Shown: positions 25,059 through 33,895 of the stretch, piece after piece
Layout of the letters: every line of letters starts with the position of its first letter
Numbering within the stretch: position 1 is the stretch's first letter
NCBI RefSeq assembly: GCF_003201655.1
Contig: NZ_QJJU01000007.1
Span: forward strand, 62,001 to 126,000
Origin: Mycolicibacterium moriokaense
GTDB taxonomy: Bacteria; Actinomycetota; Actinomycetes; Mycobacteriales; Mycobacteriaceae
Direction of reading: 5' to 3'
DNA length: 64,000 bases
The notes under the pieces: model-generated
What the model saw: only the letters and a program-made list of their open reading frames with translations
Told to the model about the DNA's origin: nothing
Database searches by the model: none
Translations under genes and position numbers: made by a program

Positions 25059-25553
25059 TTAGGAGTGGTACGGCTCCGCGCTGACCAGCGTGACCTTGAC
25101 GGTGTTGCCGTTGGGCACCTGGTAGGAGCGCGACTCACCGACCTTGGCGTCGATCAGGGCCTCGCCCAGCGGAGACTTCGGCGAGTACACCTCGAGCTTG
25201 CCGTCGGAAACGCCCTCCTGGCGAGTGGCGATCAGGAAGGTTTCGGAGTCGCCCTTGTCGTCGTTGTAGAAGACCTTCACGACCGAGCCGGGCAGCGCAA
25301 CGCCGGACTGTTTGGGCGCCTCGCCCACCTTGGCCTGATTCAGCAGCTCCTGCAGCTGGCGGATGCGGGCCTCCTGCTGGCCCTGCTCGTCGCGGGCGGC
25401 GTGATAGCCGCCGTTCTCGCGCAGGTCGCCCTCCTCGCGGCGGTCGTTGATCTCCGCAGCGATGACCGGTCGATTGGCGATCAGCTGATCGAGCTCGGCA
25501 TTCAGGCGGTCGTATGCCTCCTGGGTCAGCCAGGTGACCTGGGTGTCGGTCAT
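25059..25553 (-). CDS. greA: transcription elongation factor GreA
   Basis: A 164-residue GreA. The N-terminal coiled coil ([16 protein letters not shown] ... [28 protein letters not shown]) carries the acidic tip residues that stimulate RNA polymerase transcript cleavage; the C-terminal FKBP-like domain has [19 protein letters not shown]. It rescues backtracked polymerase. The ATG at 25553 follows AGGGGAG. The 238 nt upstream to the next gene hold only its promoter region and nothing else I can name. Position equals Rv1080c. Confidence 0.95.
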   Translation of the reverse strand: MTDTQVTWLTQEAYDRLNAELDQLIANRPVIAAEINDRREEGDLRENGGYHAARDEQGQQEARIRQLQELLNQAKVGEAPKQSGVALPGSVVKVFYNDDKGDSETFLIATRQEGVSDGKLEVYSPKSPLGEALIDAKVGESRSYQVPNGNTVKVTLVSAEPYHS

Positions 25554-25791
25554 GTCGTCGCGCTCCCCTCGTGGTTGCTCTCGCGCTCTTCGCGTAAGAA
25601 GTCTCTCGTCACGGCGCCGGGAGCTCTCCCACGTGTATTGCCACAATCGCGGGCGCCGAATCAGCACACTAAAAGCAGCAATACACGGTCCCAGCAGGAC
25701 CGTGTACCGGACCATGATAGCACCGCGGAGACAGCCGATTTTCACGAATTCGCAGTTCGGCGTTTGTTGCGCCGACTTCGTTGGTGTGATT

Positions 25792-26226
25792 CTAGGAGGC
25801 CACCAGGTACGAAGGCACATCGGTCCCGCAGCCGTAGACGTCGCCGACGACCGGCGGCCGACTGGCCTTGACGACGGTGGTGACCTGCACGGTCTTTTGC
25901 GACGACGGTGGGACAAGCACTTCACGGCGGCCGGTCTCGCTGCCGTCGATCGACCGTGCCCGCACGATGCACACAACCGGCCGGGACGGGTCCTCGCGGG
26001 TGACGGTGATGGTTACCTGCACAGTCTCGTTGTCGACCAGCTGATACCCGCCAAGCTCGCCTTTGACCTCCCCGGTGCCAAGCCGCTGCGAAGCGATCAC
26101 CGCGATCCCGACCCCGATCGCGAGGACCAGCACGGTCAACCCGATGGCGATCCAGCGGCGGTTGCTACGCGACAGCCGCTGCCGCCCGTAGCGGTCGGCG
26201 GGGCGCTCGATCATCTCGTTTCGCAT
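25792..26226 (-). CDS. DUF4307 membrane protein (Rv1081c-like)
   Basis: A 144-residue protein: a basic N-terminal tail ([18 protein letters not shown]), one membrane helix (about 26-46, [21 protein letters not shown]) and an external beta-rich domain with Cys in VVCIVRARS and VYGCGTDVP. This is the DUF4307 pattern, conserved in mycobacteria upstream of greA and divergent from mca. The first ATG (26226) and one four codons in (26214) are both possible. Function unknown; membrane topology N-in is likely. Confidence 0.85.
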   Translation of the reverse strand: MRNEMIERPADRYGRQRLSRSNRRWIAIGLTVLVLAIGVGIAVIASQRLGTGEVKGELGGYQLVDNETVQVTITVTREDPSRPVVCIVRARSIDGSETGRREVLVPPSSQKTVQVTTVVKASRPPVVGDVYGCGTDVPSYLVAS

Positions 26227-26342
26227 GCCCGTCCGTCGGATAGTTCTACAGAACTGGAACTATAGGGGCACCCAGATGGTTGGAACGTCTCGACGATCGT
26301 CGGCAACGAGTCGGCCCGAGACGAGCGAGTAAGAGGGGACAG

Positions 26343-27215
26343 TTGAGCGAGCTGCGGTTGATGGCGGTGCACGCCCACCCGGACGACGAGTCCAGCAAGG
26401 GTGCGGCCACCACCGCCCGCTACGCCGATGAGGGCGTGCGGGTGATGGTGGTGACGATGACCGGCGGCGAGCGCGGCGACATCCTCAACCCGGCGATGGA
26501 CCTGCCCGATGTGCACGGCCGGATCACGGAGATCCGCCGCGACGAGATGGCCAAGGCCGCCGAAATCCTCGGGGTCGAGCACCACTGGCTCGGCTTCGTC
26601 GACTCCGGGCTGCCCGAGGGCGACCCGCCGCCACCGCTGCCCGACGGCTGCCTCGGCGTGGTGCCGCTCGAGGAGCCCGTCGAGGCGCTGGTTCGCCTGG
26701 TCCGCAAGTTCAAACCGCACGTCATGACGACCTACGACGAGAACGGCGGCTACCCGCATCCGGACCACATCAGGACCCACCAGGTATCGGTCGCCGCGTA
26801 CGAGGCCGCGAGCGACTACGAGCAGTTCCCGGACGCCGGTGAGCCATGGGATGTGCTCAAGCTCTACTACAACCACGGATTTCTGCGGAAGCGCATGCAG
26901 CTGCTGCAGGACGAGTTCGCCAAACACGGCGAGGTCGGCCCGTTCGAGAAATGGCTCAAGCACTGGGATCCGGAGCTGGACATCTTCGAGCACCGGGTGA
27001 CGACCCGCATCGAGTGCTCCAAGTACTTCGCGCAGCGCGACGACGCCCTGCGCGCGCATGCGACGCAGATCGACCCCAACGGTGACTTCTTCCGAGCTCC
27101 CATCGAATGGCAGCAACGGCTATGGCCGACAGAGGAATACGAGCTGGCCCGTTCGCGGACGCCGGTGTCGCTGCCGGAGACTGACCTGTTCGTGGGGATC
27201 GAGGCGGACCGTTGA
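26343..27215 (+). CDS. mca: mycothiol S-conjugate amidase
   Basis: A 290-residue zinc amidase of the LmbE/MshB family. The zinc motif is [14 protein letters not shown], with a further His in [13 protein letters not shown]. It is near-identical in layout to M. tuberculosis Mca (Rv1082), which cleaves mycothiol S-conjugates to mercapturates and GlcN-Ins in detoxification. The start is TTG 26343 (LSELRLM), preceded by AGAGGGG 4 nt upstream; no ATG fits before the conserved [15 protein letters not shown]. Its TGA overlaps the next gene's TTG. It heads an operon with a small membrane protein and a thioredoxin-domain protein. Confidence 0.95.
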   Translation: MSELRLMAVHAHPDDESSKGAATTARYADEGVRVMVVTMTGGERGDILNPAMDLPDVHGRITEIRRDEMAKAAEILGVEHHWLGFVDSGLPEGDPPPPLPDGCLGVVPLEEPVEALVRLVRKFKPHVMTTYDENGGYPHPDHIRTHQVSVAAYEAASDYEQFPDAGEPWDVLKLYYNHGFLRKRMQLLQDEFAKHGEVGPFEKWLKHWDPELDIFEHRVTTRIECSKYFAQRDDALRAHATQIDPNGDFFRAPIEWQQRLWPTEEYELARSRTPVSLPETDLFVGIEADR

Positions 27216-27451
27216 ACGACGTCATGATGATCGCGATCGGCCTGCTGGCCGACGATGCTCCCCGCGACACGGGCCCTGACTTCGGCAAGGCCAGCCCGTT
27301 CGGTCTTGTGATCGTCGTGCTGCTGCTGATCGGCACCTTTCTGCTGGTGTGGTCGATGAACCGGCATCTGCGCAAGCTGCCCAAGTCGTTCGATGAATCC
27401 GAACCCGACAAGGCCGCCAACGAGGACCACAAGAGTGAGCCCGGCGGCTAA
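27212..27451 (+). CDS. small single-pass membrane protein (Rv1083-like)
   Basis: A 79-residue protein with one helix (about 28-48, [22 protein letters not shown]) followed by a basic stop ([11 protein letters not shown]) and an acidic tail, so N-out/C-in topology is expected. It overlaps the mca stop by 4 nt (TTGA) if the TTG at 27212 is used; an ATG at 27224 is the alternative. Same order as Rv1082-Rv1083-Rv1084. The function is unknown; translational coupling suggests work with its neighbours. Confidence 0.8.
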   Translation: MNDVMMIAIGLLADDAPRDTGPDFGKASPFGLVIVVLLLIGTFLLVWSMNRHLRKLPKSFDESEPDKAANEDHKSEPGG

Positions 27452-29426
27452 CACGCTGGCCGGGGCGACCAGCCCCTACCTGCGTCAGCACGCCCACAAT
27501 CCGGTGCACTGGCAGCAGTGGACCCCCGACGCGCTGGCCGAGGCGGCGGCGCGTGACGTTCCGATCCTGCTGTCCATCGGGTATGCGGCGTGTCACTGGT
27601 GCCACGTGATGGCACACGAGTCGTTCGAGGACGACGAGGTCGCCGCCGCGATGAACGACGGGTTCGTGAACATCAAGGTCGATCGGGAGGAGCGGCCCGA
27701 CCTCGACGCGGTGTACATGAACGCCACCGTCGCCATGACCGGCCAGGGCGGCTGGCCGATGACGTGCTTCCTCACTCCCGACGGGCGGCCGTTCTTCTGC
27801 GGCACCTACTACCCGAAACCGAACTTCCTGCAGCTGCTCGCAGCGGTCTCCGAGACATGGCACAGCAGACGCGGCGAGGTCGAGGAGGCCTCCGAGAGCA
27901 TCGCGGGCGAACTGCGTTCGATGGCGTCGGGCCTTCCCGGCGGTGGCCCGCCGGTGCAGCCCGCGCTGTGCGACCATGCCGTCGCCAATGCGCTGCAGGA
28001 CGAGGACGTTGAGCGCGGCGGGTTCGGTGGCGCACCGAAGTTCCCGCCGTCGGCGCTCTTGGAAGCGCTGCTGCGCAGCCACGAACGCAGCGGCGACATC
28101 TTGCCTTTGGAGGCGGTGGAACGGACCTGCACGGCAATGGCGCGTGGCGGCATCTACGACCAACTGGCAGGCGGGTTCGCCCGCTACAGCGTCGACGCGT
28201 CATGGGTGGTTCCGCATTTCGAGAAGATGCTCTACGACAATGCGCTGCTGCTGCGAGTGTATGCGCACTGGGCCCGTCGCACGTCAAACCCGTTGGCGCG
28301 CAGGGTAGCTCAACAGACTGCCCGTTTCATCATCGACGAGCTGCGTGTCGACGGCATGTTCACCTCCTCGCTGGACGCCGACGCCGACGGCCAAGAAGGT
28401 TTGACCTACGTGTGGACGCCCGCACAGCTGCGTGAGGTCTTGGGCGACGAAGACGGGCGTTGGGCTGCAGATGTTTTCAACGTGACGGATACCGGAACGT
28501 TCGAGCATGGTAGTTCGGTGCTGCAGCTGCCGGGCGATCCGGATGACCGGAACAGGTTTGAGCGGGTCCGGGCCAAACTGCTCACCGCCAGGCTTACCCG
28601 GCCGCAACCCGGGCGCGATGACAAGGTCGTCACGGCGTGGAACGGGCTGGCGATCACCGCGCTCGCGGAAGCGAGTGTGGCGTTGGGCCGCCACGGATTC
28701 CTCGGCGCCGCAATCCGATGCGCACACTCGATCATCGACCTACATGTCGTTGACGGCCGGTTGCGCCGGGCCAGCCTTGGGGGACGGGTCGGTGACAGCG
28801 CCGCGGTCCTTGAGGACCACGCGACGCTGGCCACCGGGCTCCTGACGCTGTATCAGCTGACCGTCGACAGGTCGTGGCTGGACGCTGCCACCGGTCTGCT
28901 CGACGTCGCGCTCGACCATTTCGCCGACCAGGACCGCGAGGGCCGCTGGTTCGACAGCGCTGACGACGCCGAGCAATTGATGCTTCGCCCCGCCGACCCG
29001 CTCGACGGTGCCACACCGTCGGGAGCCTCGACGGTCGCCGAGGCTCTGCAGCTGGCCGCGCACCTGGTTCCCGCGGACCGCGCCGAGCGGTATGCCGCGG
29101 CCGCGGACGCCACGCTCGCAGGCGCGACGCCCATCCTGGCCCGGCTGTCGCGCTCGGGCGGACACTGGCTCGCCGTCGCCGAAGCCGCGGTTCGCGGACC
29201 CATCCAGATCGCGGTGGCCTGCGACCCGCAACACTCGGAATTGCTCTCCGCGGCGCGCGAATTGGCGCCTGGGGGAGCCGTCGTGGTGGGCGGCCCTGTC
29301 AATTCCTCTGAGCTGCTTGTCGACCGTGACCGAATCGGTGGCTCCGACGCCGCATACGTCTGCCGCGGCCGGGTGTGCGACCTACCCGTCACCACTACTG
29401 CAGATTTGGCCGCCGCGCTGAGGTAG
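27435..29426 (+). CDS. DUF255 thioredoxin-fold / six-hairpin glycosidase-like protein (Rv1084-like)
   Basis: A 663-residue protein. The N-terminal thioredoxin-like DUF255 (YyaL/SSP411 family) has SPYLRQHAHNPVHWQQW, GYAACHWCHVMAHESFED with a CxxC pair, and GGWPMTCFLTPDGRPFFCGTYYP. The rest is the alpha-barrel part (GGIYDQLAGGFARYSVDASWVVPHFEKMLYDNA). The GTG at 27435 overlaps the preceding gene by 17 nt, so it is the third gene of the mca operon. A role in thiol chemistry fits the mycothiol context but is unproven. Length is normal for the family (about 650-700). Confidence 0.88.
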   Translation: MSPAANTLAGATSPYLRQHAHNPVHWQQWTPDALAEAAARDVPILLSIGYAACHWCHVMAHESFEDDEVAAAMNDGFVNIKVDREERPDLDAVYMNATVAMTGQGGWPMTCFLTPDGRPFFCGTYYPKPNFLQLLAAVSETWHSRRGEVEEASESIAGELRSMASGLPGGGPPVQPALCDHAVANALQDEDVERGGFGGAPKFPPSALLEALLRSHERSGDILPLEAVERTCTAMARGGIYDQLAGGFARYSVDASWVVPHFEKMLYDNALLLRVYAHWARRTSNPLARRVAQQTARFIIDELRVDGMFTSSLDADADGQEGLTYVWTPAQLREVLGDEDGRWAADVFNVTDTGTFEHGSSVLQLPGDPDDRNRFERVRAKLLTARLTRPQPGRDDKVVTAWNGLAITALAEASVALGRHGFLGAAIRCAHSIIDLHVVDGRLRRASLGGRVGDSAAVLEDHATLATGLLTLYQLTVDRSWLDAATGLLDVALDHFADQDREGRWFDSADDAEQLMLRPADPLDGATPSGASTVAEALQLAAHLVPADRAERYAAAADATLAGATPILARLSRSGGHWLAVAEAAVRGPIQIAVACDPQHSELLSAARELAPGGAVVVGGPVNSSELLVDRDRIGGSDAAYVCRGRVCDLPVTTTADLAAALR

Positions 29427-29429
29427 CGT
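29424..29429 (+). promoter_or_regulatory. -10 box of leaderless promoter, SnoaL-like gene
   Basis: TAGCGT with 7 nt (CGCCGCC) to the ATG at 29437; the box overlaps the stop codon (TAG) of the preceding gene. Confidence 0.45.
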
Positions 29430-29436
29430 CGCCGCC

Positions 29437-29796
29437 ATGCCCAGTGCTGAGGACATCACCGAAGCCGTCAACCGTTACCTGGAGACCGTCTCGCAAGGGC
29501 GGCCCGACGACATCGCTGCTCTCTACGCCGATGACGCCACTATCGAGGACCCCGTCGGCAGTGACGTACACATCGGTCAAGAGGCGATCCGCGGTTTCTA
29601 CAAGGCCGTCGAGGGTGCCAACGCCACGACCGAGATGGTCACGCTGCGCGTGCTCGGCAGCGAGGCGGCCTACTTCTGGCGGCTGATGATCGGCGGAATG
29701 ACCATTGAGATCATCAGCGTCATGACGTTCAACGAGGACGCCAAGATCGCATCGATGAAGGCCTACTGGGGCCCGGACAACATCACCCAGGGCTAA
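29437..29796 (+). CDS. SnoaL-like / ketosteroid-isomerase-fold protein
   Basis: A 119-residue NTF2-like protein. The pattern ALYADDATIEDPVGSDVHIGQEAIRGFY is typical of steroid delta-isomerase relatives (Tyr and Asp positions of the active pocket), and VMTFNEDAKIASMKAYWGP is the last strand, where the general base or acid pair normally lies. Isomerisation of a 3-oxo-delta5 steroid is possible, but the fold is used for many reactions. It follows the mca operon 10 nt after its last stop and may be co-transcribed or use its own leaderless promoter. No M. tuberculosis gene is recalled at this place. Confidence 0.75.
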   Translation: MPSAEDITEAVNRYLETVSQGRPDDIAALYADDATIEDPVGSDVHIGQEAIRGFYKAVEGANATTEMVTLRVLGSEAAYFWRLMIGGMTIEIISVMTFNEDAKIASMKAYWGPDNITQG

Positions 29797-29850
29797 GCGA
29801 GTTGTGTGCGTTTAGGAGCGCTGAGCGCAACAAAACGCACCCAAGTCGCT
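29796..29850. terminator. long inverted repeat between convergent genes
   Basis: AGCGAgTTGtGTGCGTTT on the left pairs with AAACGCACcCAAgTCGCT on the right, with an inner GCGCTGAGCGC palindrome. It spans the whole gap and overlaps the last base of one stop and the stop of hlyIII, so it probably ends transcription from both sides. Confidence 0.7.
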
Positions 29851-30586
29851 AGAAGACGGCGAACCACATCGCGATGTAGTGGCATATCGCCGCGACCGCG
29901 GTGCAGGCATGGAAGAACTCGTGGTGGCCGAACGTCGTTGGCCACGGGTTGGGCCACTTCAGCGCGTACAGCACCCCGCCGATGCTGTACAGCGCGCCGC
30001 CGACAATGAGCAACACCAATGCGGCGACGCCTGCGCCCTCCATGATCGGCCCGACGAACCAGGCCGCGACCCAGCCGAGCAGCAGGTACAGGGGCACGCC
30101 CACCCAGCGCGGCGCCGACGGCCAGAACATCTTGAGCAGAACGCCCGCGATCGCGCCGCCCCAGACGATCCAGAACAGCACCCAGCCCTTCTCCGACGGC
30201 AGCGCCAGCAGGGCGAACGGTGTGTAGCTGCCCGCGATGAACACGAAGATCATCGAATGGTCGAGCCGCTTCATCCATTTGCGGGCGGTATCCGACTGCC
30301 AGTTCACCCGGTGATAGGTGCCGCTGACCGCGAACATGGCCACGATCGTGAAGGTGTAGAGCAGCGTCGCCAGCCCGGCGCGCGTCGACTCCACCGACCA
30401 CGACACCGACACCAGGGCCGCACCTGCGATGAAGGCCACCACCGCTGCGTATACGTGGATCCAGCCGCGCAGCCTCGGCTTGCCAAGGAACTGGGCGACG
30501 CCGTCGACGACGGCTTCGGGCAGGTCTTCGGCGTAGACCCGCAGCGGCTGTTGCTGGGCCTCGTCGGCGGTGTCGATCTGGGCCAT
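29849..30586 (-). CDS. hemolysin III / PAQR family membrane protein (Rv1085c-like)
   Basis: A 245-residue protein with seven helices. PAQR/HlyIII motifs are present: [33 protein letters not shown] and the C-terminal [18 protein letters not shown], which supplies the histidines of a metal site in this superfamily. The start is ATG 30586 with GGAGGTGAC just upstream; the frame before it is not conserved. The name comes from a Bacillus haemolysin; a metal-dependent membrane hydrolase role is more likely. Divergent from the prenyl transferase at 30642. Confidence 0.87.
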   Translation of the reverse strand: MAQIDTADEAQQQPLRVYAEDLPEAVVDGVAQFLGKPRLRGWIHVYAAVVAFIAGAALVSVSWSVESTRAGLATLLYTFTIVAMFAVSGTYHRVNWQSDTARKWMKRLDHSMIFVFIAGSYTPFALLALPSEKGWVLFWIVWGGAIAGVLLKMFWPSAPRWVGVPLYLLLGWVAAWFVGPIMEGAGVAALVLLIVGGALYSIGGVLYALKWPNPWPTTFGHHEFFHACTAVAAICHYIAMWFAVF

Positions 30587-30641
30587 GTCACCTCCGCTAA
30601 TGCCCTGGGGGTTTCCGAACGCCACAGTAGTCTGAATCTTT

Positions 30642-31439
30642 GTGGCGATCATTCCTCGACGGCTCAAGGAACCGATGTACCGCATCTACGAGATGCGGTT
30701 GCGTCAGGGTCTGACATCCTCGAAATCCGAACTGCCCCGCCACATCGCGGTGCTGTGCGACGGTAACCGACGCTGGGCACGTGATGCCGGTCACGACGAC
30801 GTCAGCTACGGCTACCGGATGGGCGCGCACAAGATCGCAGAGATGCTGCGCTGGTGCCAGGAAGCCGGCATCGAGATGGCCACCGTCTACCTGCTGTCGA
30901 CCGAAAACCTGCAGCGTGATCCGGGTGAGCTGGCGTCGCTCATCGAGATCATCACCGACGTCGTCGAGGAGATCTGCGCACCCGCCAACCGGTGGAGCGT
31001 GCGCACGGTGGGTGACCTTGAGCTCATCGGGGAGGAGCCGGCCCGGCGGCTGCGCGAGGCCGTCGAGTCCACGCAATCGGAAGCGGCTGCTGAGGTTTTC
31101 CATGTCAACCTCGCCGTCGGCTACGGCGGCAGGCAGGAGATCGTCGACGCGGTGCGGGGGCTGCTCGGCAAGGCACTGGCCGACGGCGCCACAGGCGACA
31201 AGCTGATAGAGGCCGTCAGCATCGACGCGATCTCGGAGAATCTCTACACCTCCGGGCAACCCGACCCCGACCTGGTGATCCGCACATCGGGAGAGCAGCG
31301 GCTGTCCGGGTTCCTGCTGTGGCAGAGCGCCTACTCGGAGATGTGGTTCACGGAGGCCTACTGGCCGGAGTTCCGACGGGTCGACTTTCTGCGGGCGCTG
31401 CGCGATTACACCGCGAGGCATCGCCGCTACGGCATGTGA
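30642..31439 (+). CDS. short-chain (C15) Z-isoprenyl diphosphate synthase (Rv1086-like)
   Basis: A 265-residue cis-prenyltransferase. The diphosphate motif [15 protein letters not shown] (catalytic Asp near 41) is followed by [26 protein letters not shown] and [30 protein letters not shown]. tuberculosis Rv1086 makes omega,E,Z-farnesyl diphosphate, the primer for decaprenyl phosphate used in arabinogalactan assembly; the same product is inferred. The start is GTG 30642, with TAGTCT 8 nt before it, suggesting a leaderless mRNA. Confidence 0.9.
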   Translation: MAIIPRRLKEPMYRIYEMRLRQGLTSSKSELPRHIAVLCDGNRRWARDAGHDDVSYGYRMGAHKIAEMLRWCQEAGIEMATVYLLSTENLQRDPGELASLIEIITDVVEEICAPANRWSVRTVGDLELIGEEPARRLREAVESTQSEAAAEVFHVNLAVGYGGRQEIVDAVRGLLGKALADGATGDKLIEAVSIDAISENLYTSGQPDPDLVIRTSGEQRLSGFLLWQSAYSEMWFTEAYWPEFRRVDFLRALRDYTARHRRYGM

Positions 31440-31447
31440 CGGCATGC

Positions 31448-31453
31448 CACACT
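31448..31453 (+). promoter_or_regulatory. possible -10 box, membrane protein 31460
   Basis: CACACT with 6 nt to the ATG at 31460; no Shine-Dalgarno is seen before this start. Confidence 0.3.
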
Positions 31454-31459
31454 TGAGTC

Positions 31460-32830
31460 ATGGCTGCGCTGTCAGCGGTGGTCTTCGCGCTCAGCTGGTG
31501 GTTGGGCCTGTACCTGCTGGCCCGTGACCCACGCAAACCCGTCTTGGTTCTGGCCGCGATCGGGCTGACCAGCTTCGCGTCGGTGGTGGCGCTGGACGCG
31601 GTACGGATAGTGAGCGCGGCCAGTGGTTCCAGTTTGTCTCTGGCTCTCAGCAGCATCGAGGTCTATCTCGTCACGGTGCCTGGCATCGCCTGGTTCGCGG
31701 CGCTGCTCGAGATGTCCAGGCCGAGCGAGACCTGGCGCAGCCGCGCAGGCGAAATCGCGTTGGTCGTCGGCGTCGCCGCGGTGGCGCTATTCGGCGCGGC
31801 GATGGCCGGAAACGTCGATGGGCCGTTGCGGATGGGCCACTGGGTGATGTTCGCGGCGATCTCGTTGTCCTCGCTTGGCGCGATGCTCAAGGCCGTGTTG
31901 CATCGCGCGCAGCCAGGACGGGTCGCGGGCTTCCTCGTGCTCGGCACACTGTTCTTCGCGCTCGCCAACGCGATCCTGATCATCCCGCTCGGTCTGGTGC
32001 CGAGCTGGCTCGCGTTGGCGTCCACCGGATTCGACGTCGCCGTGCTCGGCGTCGCCGTGGCGATGTGGGATGCGTTCGACGAGGGGCAGGCGCTGCGGGC
32101 CGACATGCTGCGGTCGTTCGCGGCGACGGCCGTGGTGGCGCTTCTGTTCGGCGGGCAGCTGTTGATCGGCCTTGCGCTTGCGGGTCAGGAGACCGCGCTG
32201 ACGGTGCTGCTGTTCACCAGCCTGGCTGTAGCGATCGCCATCAACGTGCTTGCCGATCCGCTGGCCGGACTGCTGGACCGGTTGGCGTTCTCCAGGTCGC
32301 CGGATCTGCAGGCCGACCGCGCCGCGTTGCGGCGCACCGAAGCGGCGTTGCCGCTGAGGTCGGCCAACCCGCTCGACGGCGTCGACGAGGACACCTTCGC
32401 GCGGCTCACCCGGCGCGCGCTTGGCCACTACGGCGACCTGTCCAAGCTCGTCGCCAACCCGCTGACCGCGCTGCCGATCATCGACGAGCGCCTCGTCGTC
32501 CGCGGCGCGCCCGATGCGCCGCTGGAACGGGCCAACGAACTCAAGGCCCTGCTGGCCGACCGGATCGCGCGGCTCAAGCCGCGCGACGGCGGCGACTTCG
32601 GCACCACCGAGCAGTGGCGCCACTACAACTCGCTGTATTTCCCATACGTCGTCGGGGTGCGGGCCTATGCGCAGAACGCAACCGCCGCCGGACTCGACCC
32701 GGTGGCCCGGCAGGCCTGGCAATGGTTCGTCACCGAGGTGCCGCAACGGTCCCTGCACAACTGGCAGAACGCGGCGGCACGGCTGATCGCCGCCGATCTG
32801 CGCGGAAACCTCGTCACCGCACAAGACTGA
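31460..32830 (+). CDS. multi-pass membrane protein with soluble C-terminal region, unrecognised
   Basis: A 456-residue protein I cannot assign to a named family. About eight hydrophobic helices fill residues 1-265 (for example SAVVFALSWWLGLYLLA, FLVLGTLFFALANAILIIPLGLV, SFAATAVVALLFGGQLLIGLAL). A polar C-terminal part of about 190 residues includes ALRRTEAALPLR, FARLTRRALGHYGDLSKLV and EQWRHYNSLYFPYVVGVRAYAQNA. The layout resembles the membrane half of 7TM sensor proteins, but no kinase, cyclase or HTH signature is visible. It stands 20 nt after the prenyl synthase and before two paralogous small membrane genes. Confidence 0.75.
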   Translation: MAALSAVVFALSWWLGLYLLARDPRKPVLVLAAIGLTSFASVVALDAVRIVSAASGSSLSLALSSIEVYLVTVPGIAWFAALLEMSRPSETWRSRAGEIALVVGVAAVALFGAAMAGNVDGPLRMGHWVMFAAISLSSLGAMLKAVLHRAQPGRVAGFLVLGTLFFALANAILIIPLGLVPSWLALASTGFDVAVLGVAVAMWDAFDEGQALRADMLRSFAATAVVALLFGGQLLIGLALAGQETALTVLLFTSLAVAIAINVLADPLAGLLDRLAFSRSPDLQADRAALRRTEAALPLRSANPLDGVDEDTFARLTRRALGHYGDLSKLVANPLTALPIIDERLVVRGAPDAPLERANELKALLADRIARLKPRDGGDFGTTEQWRHYNSLYFPYVVGVRAYAQNATAAGLDPVARQAWQWFVTEVPQRSLHNWQNAAARLIAADLRGNLVTAQD

Positions 32831-32913
32831 GTTCACCCCGCTGACCTGGGGTTGGCAGTGCCTGGCAGCGTCTGGTGTCGATCTGGCAGTGGAATCTGAG
32901 CAATCTCAGAGCC

Positions 32914-33321
32914 ATGACCGCAATCAACACCCGTCCGGTCCGGGAAAGCACCGGTTCACTACTGCGCTTTGCCCTTCGGGCCGACGCCACCCTGTGCGCA
33001 GGCGTCGGGCTGTTCGTCGCGATGGCGGCCGACCCGCTGTCGCGGCTCTCCGGCCTGTCGTCTACCTCGGAGTGGATCGCCGGCGCCGCCTTGGCGATCT
33101 ACGGCGTCGCGCTGTACGCGGCCGCGGGCCTGCCCGATGTCCGTCGCGTCGGCATGGGTGTGCTCGCAGGGAACGTCGCGTTCGCGATCCTCGTCACCGT
33201 CGTGCTGGTGGCCGGTTGGCTGCCGCTGACCGAACTCGGAGTGGTCTCGACGATCGCATTCACGGTTGCCACCGTGGGCTTCTCCTACGCCCAATACCTC
33301 GGAGTGCGCCGTCTGGCGTGA
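32914..33321 (+). CDS. four-helix small membrane protein, tandem copy 1
   Basis: A 135-residue integral membrane protein. After a short head (MTAINTRPVRESTGSLLRFALRAD) come four helices, separated by DPLSRLSGLSSTSEW, DVRRVG and PLTELG. The gene at 33422 encodes a protein of equal length with the same head (MTAI..R.KEST.SLLRFA.R.D) and layout, so these are tandem paralogues. The start at 32914 matches the paralogue; an upstream in-frame start at 32875 is not shared. Family not recognised beyond a small integral membrane protein; function unknown. Confidence 0.75.
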   Translation: MTAINTRPVRESTGSLLRFALRADATLCAGVGLFVAMAADPLSRLSGLSSTSEWIAGAALAIYGVALYAAAGLPDVRRVGMGVLAGNVAFAILVTVVLVAGWLPLTELGVVSTIAFTVATVGFSYAQYLGVRRLA

Positions 33322-33421
33322 CTCCCTCATGGCTGGTCCGGAGTCGCCGTCGTCAGAGGTTGCGGCGTCGACTCCGGCACCGGTCCTTCACCCACCGATT
33401 TCCAACTAGAAGGGAAGAATA

Positions 33422-33829
33422 ATGACCGCCATCACCACGCCCCGCCTCAAGGAGTCGACGGATTCACTGCTGCGCTTCGCGATGCGAACCGACGCCGTCA
33501 TCTCCGGTATCGCCGGTATCGCAGGCATTCCACTCGCCGGCTGGCTGGCCGAAACGTCCGGCACCACCAAGGCGTTCGAGTACTCGATGGGTGCGTTCTT
33601 CATAGTCTTTGCGGTGGGTGCCTTTTGGCTCGCCGCTCAGCCGTCCGTGCGTCGCGCAGGCATGTGGGTGGCCATCGGCAACCTGCTGTTCACTGTCGCG
33701 AGCGTGGCACTCGTCCTCACGGACGTCTTCCCGCTGACTACGACCGGTGTGGTGCTGACGCTGGGCACCGCTGCCTACACCGCGGTGATCGGCGAATTGC
33801 AATACCAGGGCTGGCGCCGGATCAAATAA
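33422..33829 (+). CDS. four-helix small membrane protein, tandem copy 2
   Basis: A 135-residue paralogue of the preceding gene (shared head MTAITTPRLKESTDSLLRFA, SVRRAGMWVAIGNLLF against DVRRVGMGVLAGNVAF, and a QYxGxRR-type end). AGAAGGGAAGAATA before the ATG gives a good ribosome site. The 100-nt gap after copy 1 holds only this site and no clear terminator, so the two may be one transcript. A strong bidirectional terminator follows. Function unknown. Confidence 0.78.
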   Translation: MTAITTPRLKESTDSLLRFAMRTDAVISGIAGIAGIPLAGWLAETSGTTKAFEYSMGAFFIVFAVGAFWLAAQPSVRRAGMWVAIGNLLFTVASVALVLTDVFPLTTTGVVLTLGTAAYTAVIGELQYQGWRRIK

Positions 33830-33833
33830 CCCG

Positions 33834-33893
33834 GCGAGCAGACGCGAAAGTCCCCGACACGCCGCGTGTTCGGGGACTTTTCCGTCTGCTCGC
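33834..33893. terminator. long hairpin terminator between convergent genes
   Basis: The arms are GCGAGCAGACG...AAAGTCCCCGAACACG-like and their complement, with the outer 11-bp arms GCGAGCAGACG / CGTCTGCTCGC perfect and an inner AGTCCCCGA-type arm pairing with TCGGGGACT. It ends 2 nt before the coaA stop. The GAGCAGACG outer arm recalls a repeat common between mycobacterial genes. Confidence 0.8.
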
Positions 33894-33895
33894 GC

